From: Protea cynaroides
Lineage: Eukaryota > Streptophyta > Magnoliopsida > Proteales > Proteaceae
Assembly (NCBI GenBank): GCA_028583415.1
Contig: CM053267.1
Span: 29,250,902-29,314,901 of the forward strand
Direction of reading: 5' to 3'
Length of the DNA stretch: 64,000 nucleotides
Below, piece by piece: positions 21,556 through 33,357 of the stretch; the stretch's first letter is position 1, and every line of letters begins with the position of its first letter. The notes under the pieces were generated by a model, which made no database searches, was not told the origin of the DNA, and was given only the letters and a program-made list of their open reading frames with translations. The translations under genes and the position numbers were made by a program.

Positions 21556-23709
21556 TGTAAGACCCGCACTCCATGAACCCGATCTAAACCTTTAATTCAT
21601 GTCATAACAGGTCTTCCAATCATCATTAGACCAGACGGGACGAGCAGATGACAAACAGGTACAAAAATGGACCGATTTAAGTATGAAATAATTCATACCG
21701 ATCGATGGTACCGGTCTTGGTACTGGTCGATGGTCGACCGGTATGGCTTGCGCAAACTTAGATCCGAAAAAGGATCTCTGCGGGTCTCACTTTCCAAATT
21801 TTGAACCGAAAGACTTTCCTAATGTTAGGAGGCTTCCTAAACCTAACCCTAGCCTATATAAGGACCCTTAAACCTCCTAAAACCTCTCTCATTGATCCTC
21901 ACAAACCCTAGAGAGGAGAAAGAGGTTAAAGGAGGAGAAGCTAGGAAGGAGAGGGAAGAGCTTCCATTACCGTTCGACGAATAACACATTACCGCAAGTC
22001 AACGGTAAGTGCTTAAACCTTCCTCTACGTTAAGCGTTCTAGAATGGTTAGTCATGATTGGATCAATACCATGCAAAGTGAGGTATTGATCTAAACCCTA
22101 TTTTGTCGTCAAACCCTAATCTAGTCGGTAAACTCTAGATTCAAGTTCTAGGTTAAAGATCATCGAAATTAGGACTTGAATGGAATTGGAAACAACTCTA
22201 ACTCAATGCTCAGACCTAGAATGTGTAGGAGAAAACATGGGATCAATAGGGGGTGACCGACGGAAGGCGAGAACCGGATGTATGGTCTTCCGGATATCGA
22301 TCGACCATACCGGTCGCACCATATGCCACCGGTACAGCGATCGGTACCTCCCGGAGACTGGTCTGTGGGGACCGATCGACCATACAAGTCGCACCTTTCC
22401 CCATAGTGTCGCGATCGGTATGCTCTGTGAGGAGTATTTTTGATCCAATTGATTTTTCGACCAACGTAAACCCTAAGAAAACTATTCTAATACAATCCTA
22501 ATATTTTGTAGGACCTTGTGATAGACGCGGAGCAAGCTATCAAACAAGCGTCAGGTAAGGGAATCGGACCTAAACCCTAATAATTTAATAAACAATAAAT
22601 CGTTGCTAATAACCATGATTCTATGGTATGATGTTTGTGCATACTCGCATGTCATCTTTTACTTTCAGTTATTATTATTGTTCATGCATACTCGCTATGC
22701 TAGGATGTGACTATTACACATGTGATTGTTTTCGTTGGTGTGTGGAATGGGAAGGACTGGAGGTCTGGGATCATTCCTCACACTAGCACCTTTCGTATCG
22801 TTCTGTCTTAGTATGCTTGGTGCGGGTAGGGTATCAGGGGGAGGAAGTGGCACTGTGGTCTCCGGCCTGGCCACTAGACTCTAGCTCTATCTCTATGCCG
22901 TAGGGAGCTGCGCTGGGACAGGGCCTACTGTGATGACATATAGGATTGGTTAGTTGCGAGTCCAGTTTGCAAGCTCTCACCAATAGGGGCTTACGTGTTG
23001 GTATGGGTAGAGTATTAGGAGAGGTGTTGACGGTGTTTGATCCGGACGGCTTAGCTCTATCTCTATTCCATGATAGAGTGCATGTGGGACGGCAGTGGTA
23101 TTTGATCCATTGGGCAGCTTCACACACTCTTGTATAGAGGTGCGGTGGCCGCCAATCCTTTCTATAGCACATTGTAAACCTAAACCAGACCATGATGTGA
23201 ATGTTACTCATGCATGTGTTTGTTGCATTGTCTAATTGTCTTACTGAGCTAAGTTGTGAGCTTACCCTTGTGTATACACTAGTTTTAGATGTTGATGCAG
23301 GTTATTCGGTGGAGGAATATGTGAACGCTCCAGTGTACGGAGGCGTGGCTGCTTTGGACGTGCAAGCAGGAGAGGACGAGCATAACGCTTCATCCGAGTG
23401 CCCTTTCTGCATGTACCTTTAGGATTTGATTTAGTTTATTTTAGTTATTTTCAGTTGGAAATACAGTTGATGTAAAGATATTTATTTATGTTTTGGGTAT
23501 TTGAATAATTAGATATTTTATTTAAATTTACCAATAGATTACTCAGTTCATTTAATTTAAGACTTCCGCTGTATTTTATTATATTCTGATTGTGGTTATG
23601 TGCAATGGTTTGTATGAATGGACACGGTCTTATTGAGATCCTGGTGTAAATCGTTGGTTCAGTGACGGTTCACTCACACTTCTGGTTCAATCGGAATTGG
23701 GGTGTGACA
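21556..23709 (+). mobile_element. Tekay-type 3' LTR
   Basis: 2154 bp, with the canonical TG start (TGTAAGACCC) and ACA end. It retains the segment that is deleted in the 5' LTR. TATA box TATATAA at 21855-21861; hairpin arms 22308-22318 and 22324-22334 with one mismatch. It differs from the 5' LTR by many substitutions and small indels (for example in the leader around 21895-21950). Confidence 0.93.
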
Positions 23710-23714
23710 TCCAG
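23710..23714. repeat. Target-site duplication TCCAG, right
   Basis: Matches 14090-14094 exactly and marks the end of the Tekay-type insertion into the Tat gag. Confidence 0.92.
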
Positions 23715-23886
23715 GACAAAGTTGTTAGCGGCGGGGATCCTTTCTTCGTTCTCCCCTGAGACACCTTCTAGAGGGTATGTGCCCCGTGGGGGATTGCTTC
23801 TTAGTGGGGGAGTTGCGGCCCTAGTTGTTGTTATTATTGGTCGGCTGCTGGTTACGACCAGCATTGTTGTTCAGGTTCGCACTCAT
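23715..23886 (-). pseudogene. Tat gag, extreme N-terminus
   Basis: Minus-strand start codon at 23886, then an Asn/Gln-rich MSANLNNNAGRNQQPTNNNN, a stop (TAG), and an Arg/Ser/Pro-rich stretch to 23715. A shifted frame gives PAANNFVLD and leads into the piece at 14094. It is the first part of the Tat gag, separated from the rest by the 9.6-kb Tekay-type insertion. About 90 bp of leader separates it from the PBS. Confidence 0.7.
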
Positions 23887-23979
23887 CCTCGTCTGGTATC
23901 GAATCAACACAGATGACATTCACTAGGGTGAGCGCGGATAGGAGATTGAAACTCTAACTTTCTTAAGACACTACCTAAG

Positions 23980-23997
23980 TTCCCACAGATGGCGCCA
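23980..23997 (-). other. Tat primer-binding site
   Basis: On the minus strand TGGCGCCATCTGTGGGAA, six bases after the 5' LTR end. TGGCGCC-type PBSs are common in Tat/Athila gypsy elements and differ from the tRNA-iMet PBS of the Tekay-type element. Confidence 0.85.
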
Positions 23998-24003
23998 AAC
24001 TGT

Positions 24004-24840
24004 TGTCGCACCAAACCGGGTGGTTCTTTAGCTCGTCGAAATATTCTGCACAGAGAGAAAAAAGACACCGTGTGATGGCTGGGTTGCGAAACACTTAGAC
24101 CACTCTGATGTTTAAGTCAGTCCAGTAAAACGAGCAGTATGAGATAGAAGCAAGTATGGCTATCCCTTTTGTCAGAAGAGAGTTCAAGTAGCTTTCTGCC
24201 TGAGTTCATAAGGTAAGGTTGATCGTGTGTGTACCTTTGTTTTCATCAGACATATAGGTTGGAGAGAGCCTAAATAGGAAGGTCTAATATCTCGCCTGAT
24301 AAGGAAAGATATCGTCGTAGGCGATGTGGATCACGCCCCGTGCCATAAAGATTGAGCGGATCTTGCCATATGCAGATCTCCAAATCTTGTCTCTCTACAA
24401 TCATATTCCGAAGATTGCATCTCGAATATCACGCTTAAGAGGGCCTTCCATAATGGGAATGGCACTTTAGACAAGATTCTCAGCTAAGTACATCAAGCTC
24501 GTAGACACACCAATAGTGTGGCGAGGCTCCGACCCCCTCAATGCGCCATGATGAAGGTCAAGACTCTAAGTTCTGAGGCTAGAATTGGGATGCTTTCGAG
24601 GCGTCGACCTTCCGAGGCTGGCCCCCGACAAAGACCCAGATGAGGACCCTACTTTGTCGTTGAAAGGAGCCTTGAGGACCTCGGAATAGGCGAAAAGGCT
24701 TCCCGTAGACTGTTTCTTCAATTGAATCATGTACAAATCCCCATATCAGTTCTCATTAACCCCGGAACGACCGTCTATGCAGTTTTGGAGTCAGTATGGC
24801 CCGCGGCACTAATCAAGCCAAAGGTCTAGACACCTATCGT
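24004..24840 (-). mobile_element. Tat-lineage 5' LTR, right border uncertain
   Basis: The left border is firm: on the minus strand the LTR ends GGTGCGACA before the PBS. 24004-24340 matches the broken 3' LTR at 7225-7549/9870-9882. From 24340 the sequence continues without a homologue in this window because the 3' LTR has lost that part. A possible start is TGTCTAGACC (minus strand) near 24831, after which the sequence changes to an A/T-rich run, but no target duplication confirms it. Confidence 0.65.
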
Positions 24841-25480
24841 TAAAAAAATAAATAAATAAAAATAAAATAAAACTACTATAGATATATAACGAATAATCTT
24901 CTTTTGAGCTTTGGTTATTGAGATGAACTGAAATGTTTCAACCAAAACGGAACAATTTTTACCACTAAAACGATTGTTAGAACCTACCTTCCCTAGCCAA
25001 AGACCACAAAGAATGGCTCTCTTAAAATTTCAGCAGGTAAATTGACCCAAAACTTACTGGCCTGGTTTTTGGATGAGTACCTATTTTTGCCACATGGCAA
25101 AATCAGATTTTAACTGAAATGTTGTGAACATATATAGACTTCAAGACACATTGTCCACATTTCTTTTTCTTTTTTATTTTTTTCTTTTTTTTTTTGCTAA
25201 CAACATTGTTCACATTTCAAGTTATAGCCAAACAGAATTTTAATCAAGTGGCAAATAAAGCTTTGAAAATTAATAATTACCAATAAGGTGCATGGACTAT
25301 GAGGAAATGCATTGATATACACAAGAAGATATGCCATTATATGGGAGGATGAAAGATTATTTTTGAGGATTGAAATCTTACCCGTGGCCTATCCAGACCA
25401 TATTACCTTCATATCAATTGGTTATAATTGCAAGTGACAAAACTAGTTGTGCCATGCATGCAGGCTCATTCTTTGGCATG
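24841..25480. other. AT-rich intergenic sequence
   Basis: Starts with an A/T simple stretch (24840-24875). It includes a T/C-rich run at 25160-25195. I see no coding frame, TIR pair or RNA gene here. Confidence 0.5.
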
Positions 25481-25494
25481 TTAGTAGAGGAATT

Positions 25495-25605
25495 TTTTTA
25501 TTTTTTTTTTCTTTGGTAGATAGATAGGTCCCAAAGAGATGTAAACTCATTACCTCTTAATTTTGAAATATTGGTTCTCACAAATTGAACTATCCCCTTG
25601 GTATA
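25495..25605 (-). mobile_element. tRNA-derived SINE
   Basis: On the minus strand CCAAGGGGATAGTTCAATTT gives a box A-like start. A decayed box B region (GGTAATGAGTTTACATC) and TTGGGACCTATCTATCTACC follow, then an A-rich tail (T-run 25495-25511 on plus). It is flanked by TTAGTAGAGGAATT (25481-25494) and TTAGTAGAGAATT (25606-25618), a target duplication of about 13 bp. Size and structure fit plant tRNA-type SINEs that spread by LINE machinery. Confidence 0.75.
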
Positions 25606-25799
25606 TTAGTAGAGAATTAATCTTGATTTATTCGGTTCACAAAATTTCAGCCCTATGTGACTACCTCGTGAGAGATCATTCTTCCCTTGATGTAAACCAG
25701 ATCCATTTAATAAACATGGATGACTGGTGAACTATTGGATATCATGACACTCGGCTTGTACAGATCTTTGGAGAAAAAAAAATTTAGTAAGTGAGTGTT

Positions 25800-25940
25800 G
25801 GGTGCAATCAGGCCGGGTTTGTGCACACCCAAGCCTAGCTTGGACTCCCTAGGGCTTAAACCACGCCCAGCCTCTCCAGAGATCAGGCAAGAATATTAGT
25901 CCAAGCCCAATCTTGCCGAACTAAGGACGGCACTACAGGT
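25800..25940. repeat. GC-richer low-complexity block related to 29575-29930
   Basis: Words such as AAGCCTAGC, GGGCTTAAACC and CAGGCCGGG recur in both zones. Such GGCCCGGCC-like text is common in short plant elements, but I cannot define ends or duplications. Confidence 0.35.
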
Positions 25941-26105
25941 AGCCTCCCTCCGGTCGCCTTGTTTTGGCGCGCGCCTGACTCAAATAGGGCCTTGTTTTTA
26001 TATTTTTATTTTATTTTTTACACAAAAATAAGAAAAATTTTAACGTAAATTATTAAATTGATGATGTATATTAAATGTAAATTATGATACTTAATCCATT
26101 GCCCT

Positions 26106-26281
26106 TATATTATGGGACTTGGATCGTCTCCAGTCCGTCCAGTCATCCAGTCGTGGACTAGGCGGACTGGATTAAAAGGACACGCATACCAATACATGGG
26201 GGGCGTGTCCTTTAAATCCAGTCCGTCCGTCCACGACTGGACGGCTGGACGGACTGGAGACGATATTTTTCCTATATTATG
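26106..26281. mobile_element. Foldback MULE-type MITE with 9-bp TSD
   Basis: The element 26115-26272 (158 bp) is almost entirely an inverted repeat: arms from ATCGTCTCCAGTCCGTCCAG to GGACACGC, a short loop near 26180-26200, and the complementary arm to CTGGAGACGAT at 26264. The right terminus reads GGAAAAATATCGTCTCC on the minus strand, a MULE-like end; the left reads GGACTTGGATCGTCTCC. Flanks carry TATATTATG at 26106-26114 and 26273-26281, a perfect 9-bp duplication typical of Mutator-like transposition. It has no coding capacity. Confidence 0.88.
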
Positions 26282-27042
26282 ATGTAACTTCCTTCCTTTG
26301 CACAAATTTTTTTCAAAAGTAAAATCTTATGATTTCACATATGAAACACTAACAATTTTTTAGAATGTGATCAGTATATTTTGAGAACCCTTTTAAACCC
26401 TTTTTTTTATAAAATAAAAAAAATAAAAAAAAAGGAGTTGAGATTAAGACAAGAGCCCAACCCAAGGCCTTAACCTAGGCCCAGTGGGCTCGACTTGATG
26501 TAAAATGAGTTCGGATATCCCAGACGTAGCCCAGCCCATGCCTAAACTTAAAGTCCAGCCCAAATTATAAAAATTTTAACCAGGCTCGAGCTTGCTGCAT
26601 ATAATTCACTATATTAATTATTCAAACTTCTCATATTAACTTTCTATTTACCCATGTAGGCCACTCTCTTACTTAAGTGGGCCCGTAACATTCCATTCTC
26701 CTCAAATTTTGGTCCGGCCAATTTTTGGAAACTAGTTTTCTCCTTGATTATCGTCACACTCATCACAATGAGGAAGATGATGTAACATTACTCATTCAAG
26801 TATATTTCCCCTCCGACATCTCATTCGAGATGGGATGGCAACTCAGGACTTTATGCATCCTTGGAGGTTTCCCACGCCCCTGCTTGTGTGGAGAATCTCT
26901 TACAGTATATTATTGGTGGTTTAGAAAATTATGTATCTACATGACTAGGAAAGGAAAGAGAAAATAATAAAAAAATTCCATGTAAAACATTTATGGATAC
27001 ATGATAAATTTTTTCTACAGTTGATGTCTTCACATCTTTTTC
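26282..27042. other. Intergenic sequence
   Basis: AT-rich with A-runs at 26400-26435 and a block of GGCCCAGCCC-like words at 26450-26600. The ORF at 26725-26967 shows no family signal, and stop-free length there is what chance allows. No gene supported. Confidence 0.45.
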
Positions 27043-28886
27043 AGAAAAAATTTCAGCTATCACCTAAAATAGTTTTGAAACATCACCTACCACCCACACT
27101 TTTCAAAAAACATCAACTACACCCAAGTAATTGACAGAGAAGATTAAAATCATTGTTAGACATTTTTACCCTTTTGTTTTTAATTGAAAATTTTTAAAGC
27201 TAGTAAAATGACTAATATAACCCTTCAAATTTTCGATTTATAAATAGCCCAATCCCTAAGATTGGACTCTTCTCCTCTACGAAGAACTCTTCTCTTCTAC
27301 GAAGAAAAACCTGCGACTGCCATTGTTGAACTCCGATTCTTTGGTGCCAACGGCTGAATCGATTCTCTGGCCATTGGCTAATTGATAAGTAAAGTTATTC
27401 CTCTAATCCCCTCTCTTTCCTTTCCTCTTTCTTCTCCTTTGTCGTTCTCCCTTCTTTTTCCTATCTCTATTGGTGTGAAACAGAAAGCACATGGAGTTGT
27501 CTTGCTTCCAAAAATTGTATATTTTGAAGCACATATTCATACCATTTATTGGAAGAGGTAACATCTATTCCTCTACTCTGCAGCAAATCAATGTAGAACG
27601 ATGTACTCTGACTAAAAACGACAAGCACGAGACCTCTGTTGCGAAAATAAAGCTAAACTAGTGAACAAGGATGCTAAGAAACAAAATCGAAATTTCAGTT
27701 TAGAAGAAAGCAATGAACTAACCGGGCTTGCGATTTTCCAACCAGGATGTTCGACACAAGACTACAAAGAACAAAGTTGAAAGAGGCATAAAATCCAAAA
27801 GAACAGCTTATAGAATCCTTTATCGTCAAGGCAGGAGCATGCTCTCCCTCCAAAGCTCCATCTCGCAATGCTCTGCAAATGGATTCGGCCATGAGTTTAA
27901 GAAGTCGCGTGAAGCTTAAATCTCCGAACAAAACCCTAGTCGAAAAGTTCAGTCCCACTCTTCACTCTTCAACGAAGGAAACAGGAATCGCACCATATTT
28001 GCTTCAGAGATTCAGGCCTCTAATGCATATTTAGTTTCACCGAACCATTCGATGCCCTTACCAACTAATCGGACGAGATGTCTCTGGCGAAGGTGATTAA
28101 TGATGGTGAGCTTAGAGAGGAAATCATCAATCCCTGCAAGTACTCCCTAGAGAACTTTTCAGGGAACAAAATAAAAAGAAAAAAAATGACATTTATTCCA
28201 ACAAATTATGAACAAAATTATCCCAAGTGGAAAACAATCAAGAACTCAAAATGATGGTAGAAACAAAATAGGAAATTGAAATTGCTATCAAAGAAACAAT
28301 GGTGAGAACCGCACTGTTTCAAACAAACAAAGCTGCCCTCATTGTGGGAAAGCTCACCATCTTCATTGTCTTATTGTTTTGTTCTTAGCTCTGATTTGAG
28401 AAATGAGAGGGCCTAAGAGAAGTTACAAAGATGCATTGCCCCTCCAAAGGGTTTCAACATTTCTGCAGTCAGAGTGTCAAACCATTACTAAGAATTCAAG
28501 CCGCAAGGGCAGTGGCGGACAAGAATCGAAGGGTATTGTTGTCGTTGGTGAAGATAGTCGGCAAACACAATCGAAGAAGAAAGGGTTTCCAAAATCCTTT
28601 CTTTCTTCCGTTGAAGTTGGGACTCGGGCTTACCATTTGGGGGTATGGTGAATTAAGTGAAGGAGGGTAAAACCGTCTTTCAACATATCCTTGAGGGTGT
28701 TATTGTCTATTTCAAAATCGATTTTAAACTACATCAGCAACTAACAGGATTCATTTAACGGGGTGGATCTATTTGATTAATGATGGTAAACGTTTGGGTG
28801 TTAGTTGATGTTTTTTGAAAGGTGTGGATAGTAGGTGATGTTTCAAAACTATTTTGGGTATTTTGGGTGTTAGTTGAATTTTTTCC
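27043..28886. mobile_element. Long-TIR MULE, non-autonomous (copy 1 of a pair)
   Basis: The left end AGAAAAAATTTCAGCTATCACC and the right end, read on the minus strand, GGAAAAAATTCAACTAACACC lead TIRs of about 80 bp that share AATAGTTTTGAAACATCACC and AAAAAACATCAACTA. The subterminal 150-200 bp at both ends are shared with 55809-57328, but the 1.4-kb interior is different. The 9-bp flanks are T-rich (ATCTTTTTC and TTTTTTTTT), so a TSD is not clear. There is no transposase. Confidence 0.78.
27240..28680. other. Unique interior of the MULE, possible captured host sequence
   Basis: Starts with a leader-like CT-rich region (27265-27470). It includes a minus-strand ORF at 27958-27695 with RLLKLMAESICRALRDGALE and a plus ORF at 28403-28651. 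I recognise no family in either. Because the related element has a different interior between the same ends, this segment may be acquired genomic DNA, as in Pack-MULEs. No donor gene is visible in the window. Confidence 0.4.
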
Positions 28887-31349
28887 TTTTTTTTTTTTAT
28901 GGTTGACAAAATAACTAGGATATCTTTTCTTGTTTGATATCAATTTTTTTTCATTTAGGTCATGTTTGTTTGGATGTCAATTTTATCTGCATGTGAAATT
29001 ATTTTGCATGTAAAATTTTTCTATTTTTCTAATTTTTTTTTTCCTTTTACGTTAAAAACAACCAATGGGAAATTTTATTTTACTAAAAAAAAATAATTCT
29101 ATACCTTCTCATGGAAACAAATGGAGCCAGTGAAATAACAAAATTTAGTAAGTGATGTTGAAGGGATCTCAAATGATTTTCTGGATCGACTAGATCAGCA
29201 AAAATTCGTTCGATCAACGTGAGACACTGATTTATGGGCATAACTTATAGGATCCATAATTTTTGACATACGGAGTCACAGGAGCCGTAACCCAAAATCT
29301 AAATGGTAGCTAGAGCTTTATAGAGAGACAATAATATAAAGATGTTTGTCCCTGATCCGAAGACCAAATTCACACGTTTAAAGGATGTTTCAGGCCTTTG
29401 AAGTTGTAGCAAATTGATTTAATTTCTAATTTTGTTAGTTTTGGTATACTTAGTAACTTATCTTTCAAGATTTTCTTGTTTCCTTCTATGTAATCTGACC
29501 TCTATATATAAAGAGGTTAACTTGGCTCCCTTTAGAAGCAGTTTTGAATGGGACAAAAATATTAGAGGTGCAAGTTTGACCCTATCAACTTGAGCCTGCT
29601 CTGGTTTGCCTTGAGCTTGAATAGGGCTTGGGCAAAGATACCCTGGGGCCCTGCAGTGTGGGTTAAGATAGAGAATTTCTAGCCCTGAGGTAGAGCCAGG
29701 CTGGGCCTAGCCGGGCCTAACCCGGTCCTCGCTTCTTCTTCTCATTGACCTAGCGCAGCCTCAGCATCTCCTTTATGGCTTTACCCCCTTCCCATGGTCA
29801 GGCTAATTAGGGTCAAATCGGTGTGGGTTAGGGTTGGATTTTTTTAAGATCAGGTCAGGCCTGAGCCAGTAAAGGTTCTGTAGGGTTGGGTTAGGGTTTT
29901 AAACAGCCAGTCCCAATACAACCTGTTGCAGTCCTAAAAATACTATTATTACTTTTCTTCCTTGGAATTTCTAACCTTATGGATTTAAATGTTCGTTAAC
30001 ATCAAAACGAGATCTAGCCCCTCGTACTTTCCGACTGCATCAGCAATGATCAAGGACTCAAGATTGGAGGAATTGGTCGTTACATTGAATGAAATAATTC
30101 CATTTCAATTTTCCATTGCATCTGAGTTACTAAATGCAATAGTCATTACGTAAGTTGCAATTTGAATATTGAAAGCCAGTCCCCTTCTAACAAAGTGTAA
30201 CACTTCTGTCATCTAAGAAAGCATGGTGATCAGAGAGGGATGGATATATTCCACTTATTATATATCAGGTTTGCTCTTACCAAAAAAAAAAAATCAGGTT
30301 TGCGGGTCTTGATGATCAGTCATCAGACTACATCTCCTATGTATCAGTTTTGGACTTTGTTAGTTAGAGTCTATACCCTACCGGGCCAGTCCCACTCCCA
30401 CACACTGCAGCACTATCCTATCAAAACAGGGGTAGGTCCTATACCCCAGTGGTGGCATGCATGGCTCACCACAAGTATAGCTGCAATTTGCTTGTGTCTT
30501 CATATTACTTTTTGTTTTTTTCTGTAAATTTGTCTTCATATTACAACGACATTGAAATAAATAATTAAGTATAAAAAAAAATAATGGAATCGTCTGCATC
30601 AATTGATTTATATCGATTTTGGACTTCATCGATTTTTTATTTAATTCTATTTTAATAATATCATATACAATATTAATCACATGTTAATTTTATATTAGAT
30701 CCATAAATTGATTGGATCTAAATTGAATCAATTTTATATCATATCTGATATCTGAATTTAAAACTTTACCTGTTTGTATTGCTGCTGTCTATATCCTTCG
30801 AGATTCAAATCCTCTCATGTCTTTCATGTCGGCATGAAAAAATCCAGTGACTGCCATTCACTGTGAGCATATATCAATACATCAATATGTACACAGTAAA
30901 CTATAACTACTGAATTTCTTCACGCTAACATAAAGTGTATAGTAACATGTACCTTGACTACTCACTTGGTACCTTCCCCTTATGTAACCCCCGGTCTTCC
31001 CCTAAGAAAAAGACTGTCAATTGTAAAATATAGAAATACTTGACACGTGAGCTTTATAAATACATACGAGACAGTTGGCATTTTTTCTTTTATATATATA
31101 TTTTTATTTATTTCCGGGAGTTGGCAATCGCAGGAGTTGAATACGGATCCAGTCTCTTATATCAATCAGGTCCTTATTTTTTTTTATTATTATTATTTAA
31201 TTTTGGATAAAATTTCTCGTTCCAAAATACACATTAGTATAATGGGATTGGAGATGATTAATTTCAATAAATAATTCTACGTAAAATTCGAGATTACATG
31301 AGAGTAATCAACTATGTAAGTATGAACCAAAACAATCAATCTAAATACC
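28887..31349. other. Intergenic sequence, no gene seen
   Basis: AT-rich, with T-runs near 28885-28898 and 29033-29044. A low-complexity GGGCCTGGCC-like block at 29575-29930 resembles 25800-25940. ORFs up to 100 codons (30240-30527 plus, 30378-30680 minus) have no family features and overlap each other. Nothing else supportable. Confidence 0.45.
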
Positions 31350-31647
31350 TTAACTAGGTTTTATCAAAGACAATTAAGATTGTTTAAGGTTTTATTTTTG
31401 TATTATAGCATTAATTATATAATATGTTGTTTGATAATATTTATGGTATTTATTTATATAAAATAAATTAATATAATTTAAAATTTATGTTTGAAGATGT
31501 TTATCATTATTGTGATAATCTATTATTACTTCTTTATGTCTAGTGGTATTAAATGATTATTATTTAAGATTCATAATTTATTCTAATAAACGATTTATTA
31601 TAAATAACTCATAAATATATATATAAATTATATCAAAGAGATCCTAA
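31350..31647 (-). mobile_element. AT-rich MITE, copy 1, inverted relative to 38072-38390
   Basis: The reverse complement of this segment matches 38072-38390 across nearly its whole length, including GTAATAATAGATTAT and ACAATAATGATAAACATCTTC. The end read on minus (TTAGGATCTCTTTGATA) resembles the other copy's TTAGGCTCTTTTTCTTA. No coding capacity; left border approximate and no TSD found. Confidence 0.7.
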
Positions 31648-33095
31648 ACCCCCCGCATTCTTGTGAACCAACCATGGGTCTCCAGGACCCACACTCCATG
31701 GATGGCTCTCAAGGGTATGGGGTCGTCACCAGTTGGGAGAGGACCAAGCATGCAGCCCAACGTATATACTAGTCGATCCTCTCCAACTATTGGATCCACG
31801 TTGTACCATTCAGCATGCTAGAGATCGATGATCTATTGCTGCAGCTGAATTCGTGGCGATTTCAACCGTGGCCGAATCCTAACAATTTCGATCACGGCCA
31901 ATACTGAGCATCCCCAATTCCAAAGATCACCTAAGGTATTGGTAGAACCGGAGAGGCCGATCCGATCCAATATCCAATACACAATTTTTTTTTCTTTTTT
32001 AATACTTCATACCAAGTACCAATCATCCATTGAATAGGATTGGAACGTAGCAGTCATCCACAGCTACTAATAATATAAAAAGTTTAAAAAATTTTAGGGG
32101 ATGGATTTTGTACACAGACCATATGTACGCGGTCAAGGTATCATATCTTTATTCTATAGGGGAAGAGTAGTTTTGAGATTACACTTCTTCATCCGACGGA
32201 TGAAAGTAAGACCGTGCCTGTACTCGGACATAACTAAATCTTTTGCCATTTTTTTATTAATAAATAAAAAAGATCCAACCTTGGATCGGATTGATGCTAA
32301 AAATGTGAGGTATGAGATGAACCAGATTAATACTGACCGATCCGTATCAAATTGGATTGATTTCGACAGAGACCGACACCGATTACTTTATCTTTTTGCA
32401 AAACTCTCTAGACTTGAATCGGTTCAATTTTCAGATGTTTTTTTGGCTTGATAGTGCCACCATCTATGAAATGTTTGAGACTTTTTTCAGCCATTCAATC
32501 CATCATATGATCCATCATATGCTCACATGGAATTTGATTGGTATTTTTACTATACTTCATAAAAGAGAAAGACAAAAGGTTTTATGAAGGCCATGCATGC
32601 AGCCATATTTTTAACCATCGAAACTAACTCCTACTAGACGAATGATTGATATGCCTAACCATGCACATCTCACCGTCTATGTACAAAAACCGTCCCCAAA
32701 GATAAAATTAGAACAATGGAAATATATAATTTTTTTTTTCATTCAAAAAGGTGAGTGAGGATATTAATCTTTGAATTATTTTTAGAATGGAAAAATATAT
32801 GTAAACTCACTTGATTGCTCCTTGGATGCCATATTGAAATAGTACGGAACTCTTGAAAAGATAAGGAAGAAAGTCTTGTCCATGATGGTTAGATTGTCAC
32901 TAAGTTTTAGAAAAGATGGGTTTCTCATGTTGCTAGTGTTAGGGGAATCTTCCATGCCACATTAAATCATAACGATAGAAATGGTTTGTCAACAAAGTAG
33001 CTCACATAGTTAGGAAAAAATCGAAAAGATGTATCAATGTGGGACTCACATTGTTAAGATATAAAAGGGTGTCGAAAAATATCATCAAGCTGAGT
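31648..33095. other. Intergenic sequence
   Basis: 31660-31960 is less AT-rich with no ORF. 32270-32420 is built from GATCGGAT/GATTGA-like words and gives a 116-codon ORF (32101-32451) that I judge accidental. A 12-bp CATATGATCCAT-type repeat is at 32500-32520. No gene supported. Confidence 0.4.
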
Positions 33096-33357
33096 CTTGT
33101 TTAGTATGTATTTTATGTCAAAAATATTTTTAAGACGATAAAAACAGTGTTTGCTATGCATTCTCTTTCTTGGTTCATTGAACGTATTAGAGAACACAAT
33201 CTATTCTGAAACATACTCTTTAGTCTAGTATGCATTCTGAGCCTAGAATAAAAAACGGCTTGCTCTTTAATTCATTTTCATTCTATGTTAAAAAAATATT
33301 TTTACTGTAAGAATATATTTTTAAAAAAACATTTTAAAAATACATACCAAACAGTGT
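33096..33357. mobile_element. MITE with TTTGGTATGTATTTT-type ends, copy 1
   Basis: Left end TTGTTTAGTATGTATTTT and, on minus, right end CTGTTTGGTATGTATTTT form short TIRs. The interior contains GACGATAAAAACAGTGTTTG and AT-rich text, and the family recurs in inverted orientation at 36276-36494. No coding capacity. Confidence 0.6.

Larger units (their letters stand above)
14095..23709 (+). mobile_element. Full-length Tekay/Del-type Ty3/gypsy chromovirus (9615 bp)
   Basis: Order: 5' LTR 14095-16143, PBS 16147-16158, gag remnants, protease, RT, RNase H, integrase, chromodomain, polypurine tract, 3' LTR 21556-23709, TSD TCCAG. The chromodomain at the integrase C-terminus and a polypurine tract directly after it place it in the Tekay/Del chromovirus group. 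LTR-LTR divergence is greater by eye than divergence from the duplicate copy at 1-6165, so insertion predates that duplication. Gag is badly decayed; pol is interrupted by only three stop codons. It is not autonomous today. Confidence 0.95.

Noticed and set aside
32101..32451. 116-codon ORF on plus
   Set aside because: Composition follows GATCGGAT-type low-complexity DNA, there is no known motif, and it overlaps another ORF in a second frame.
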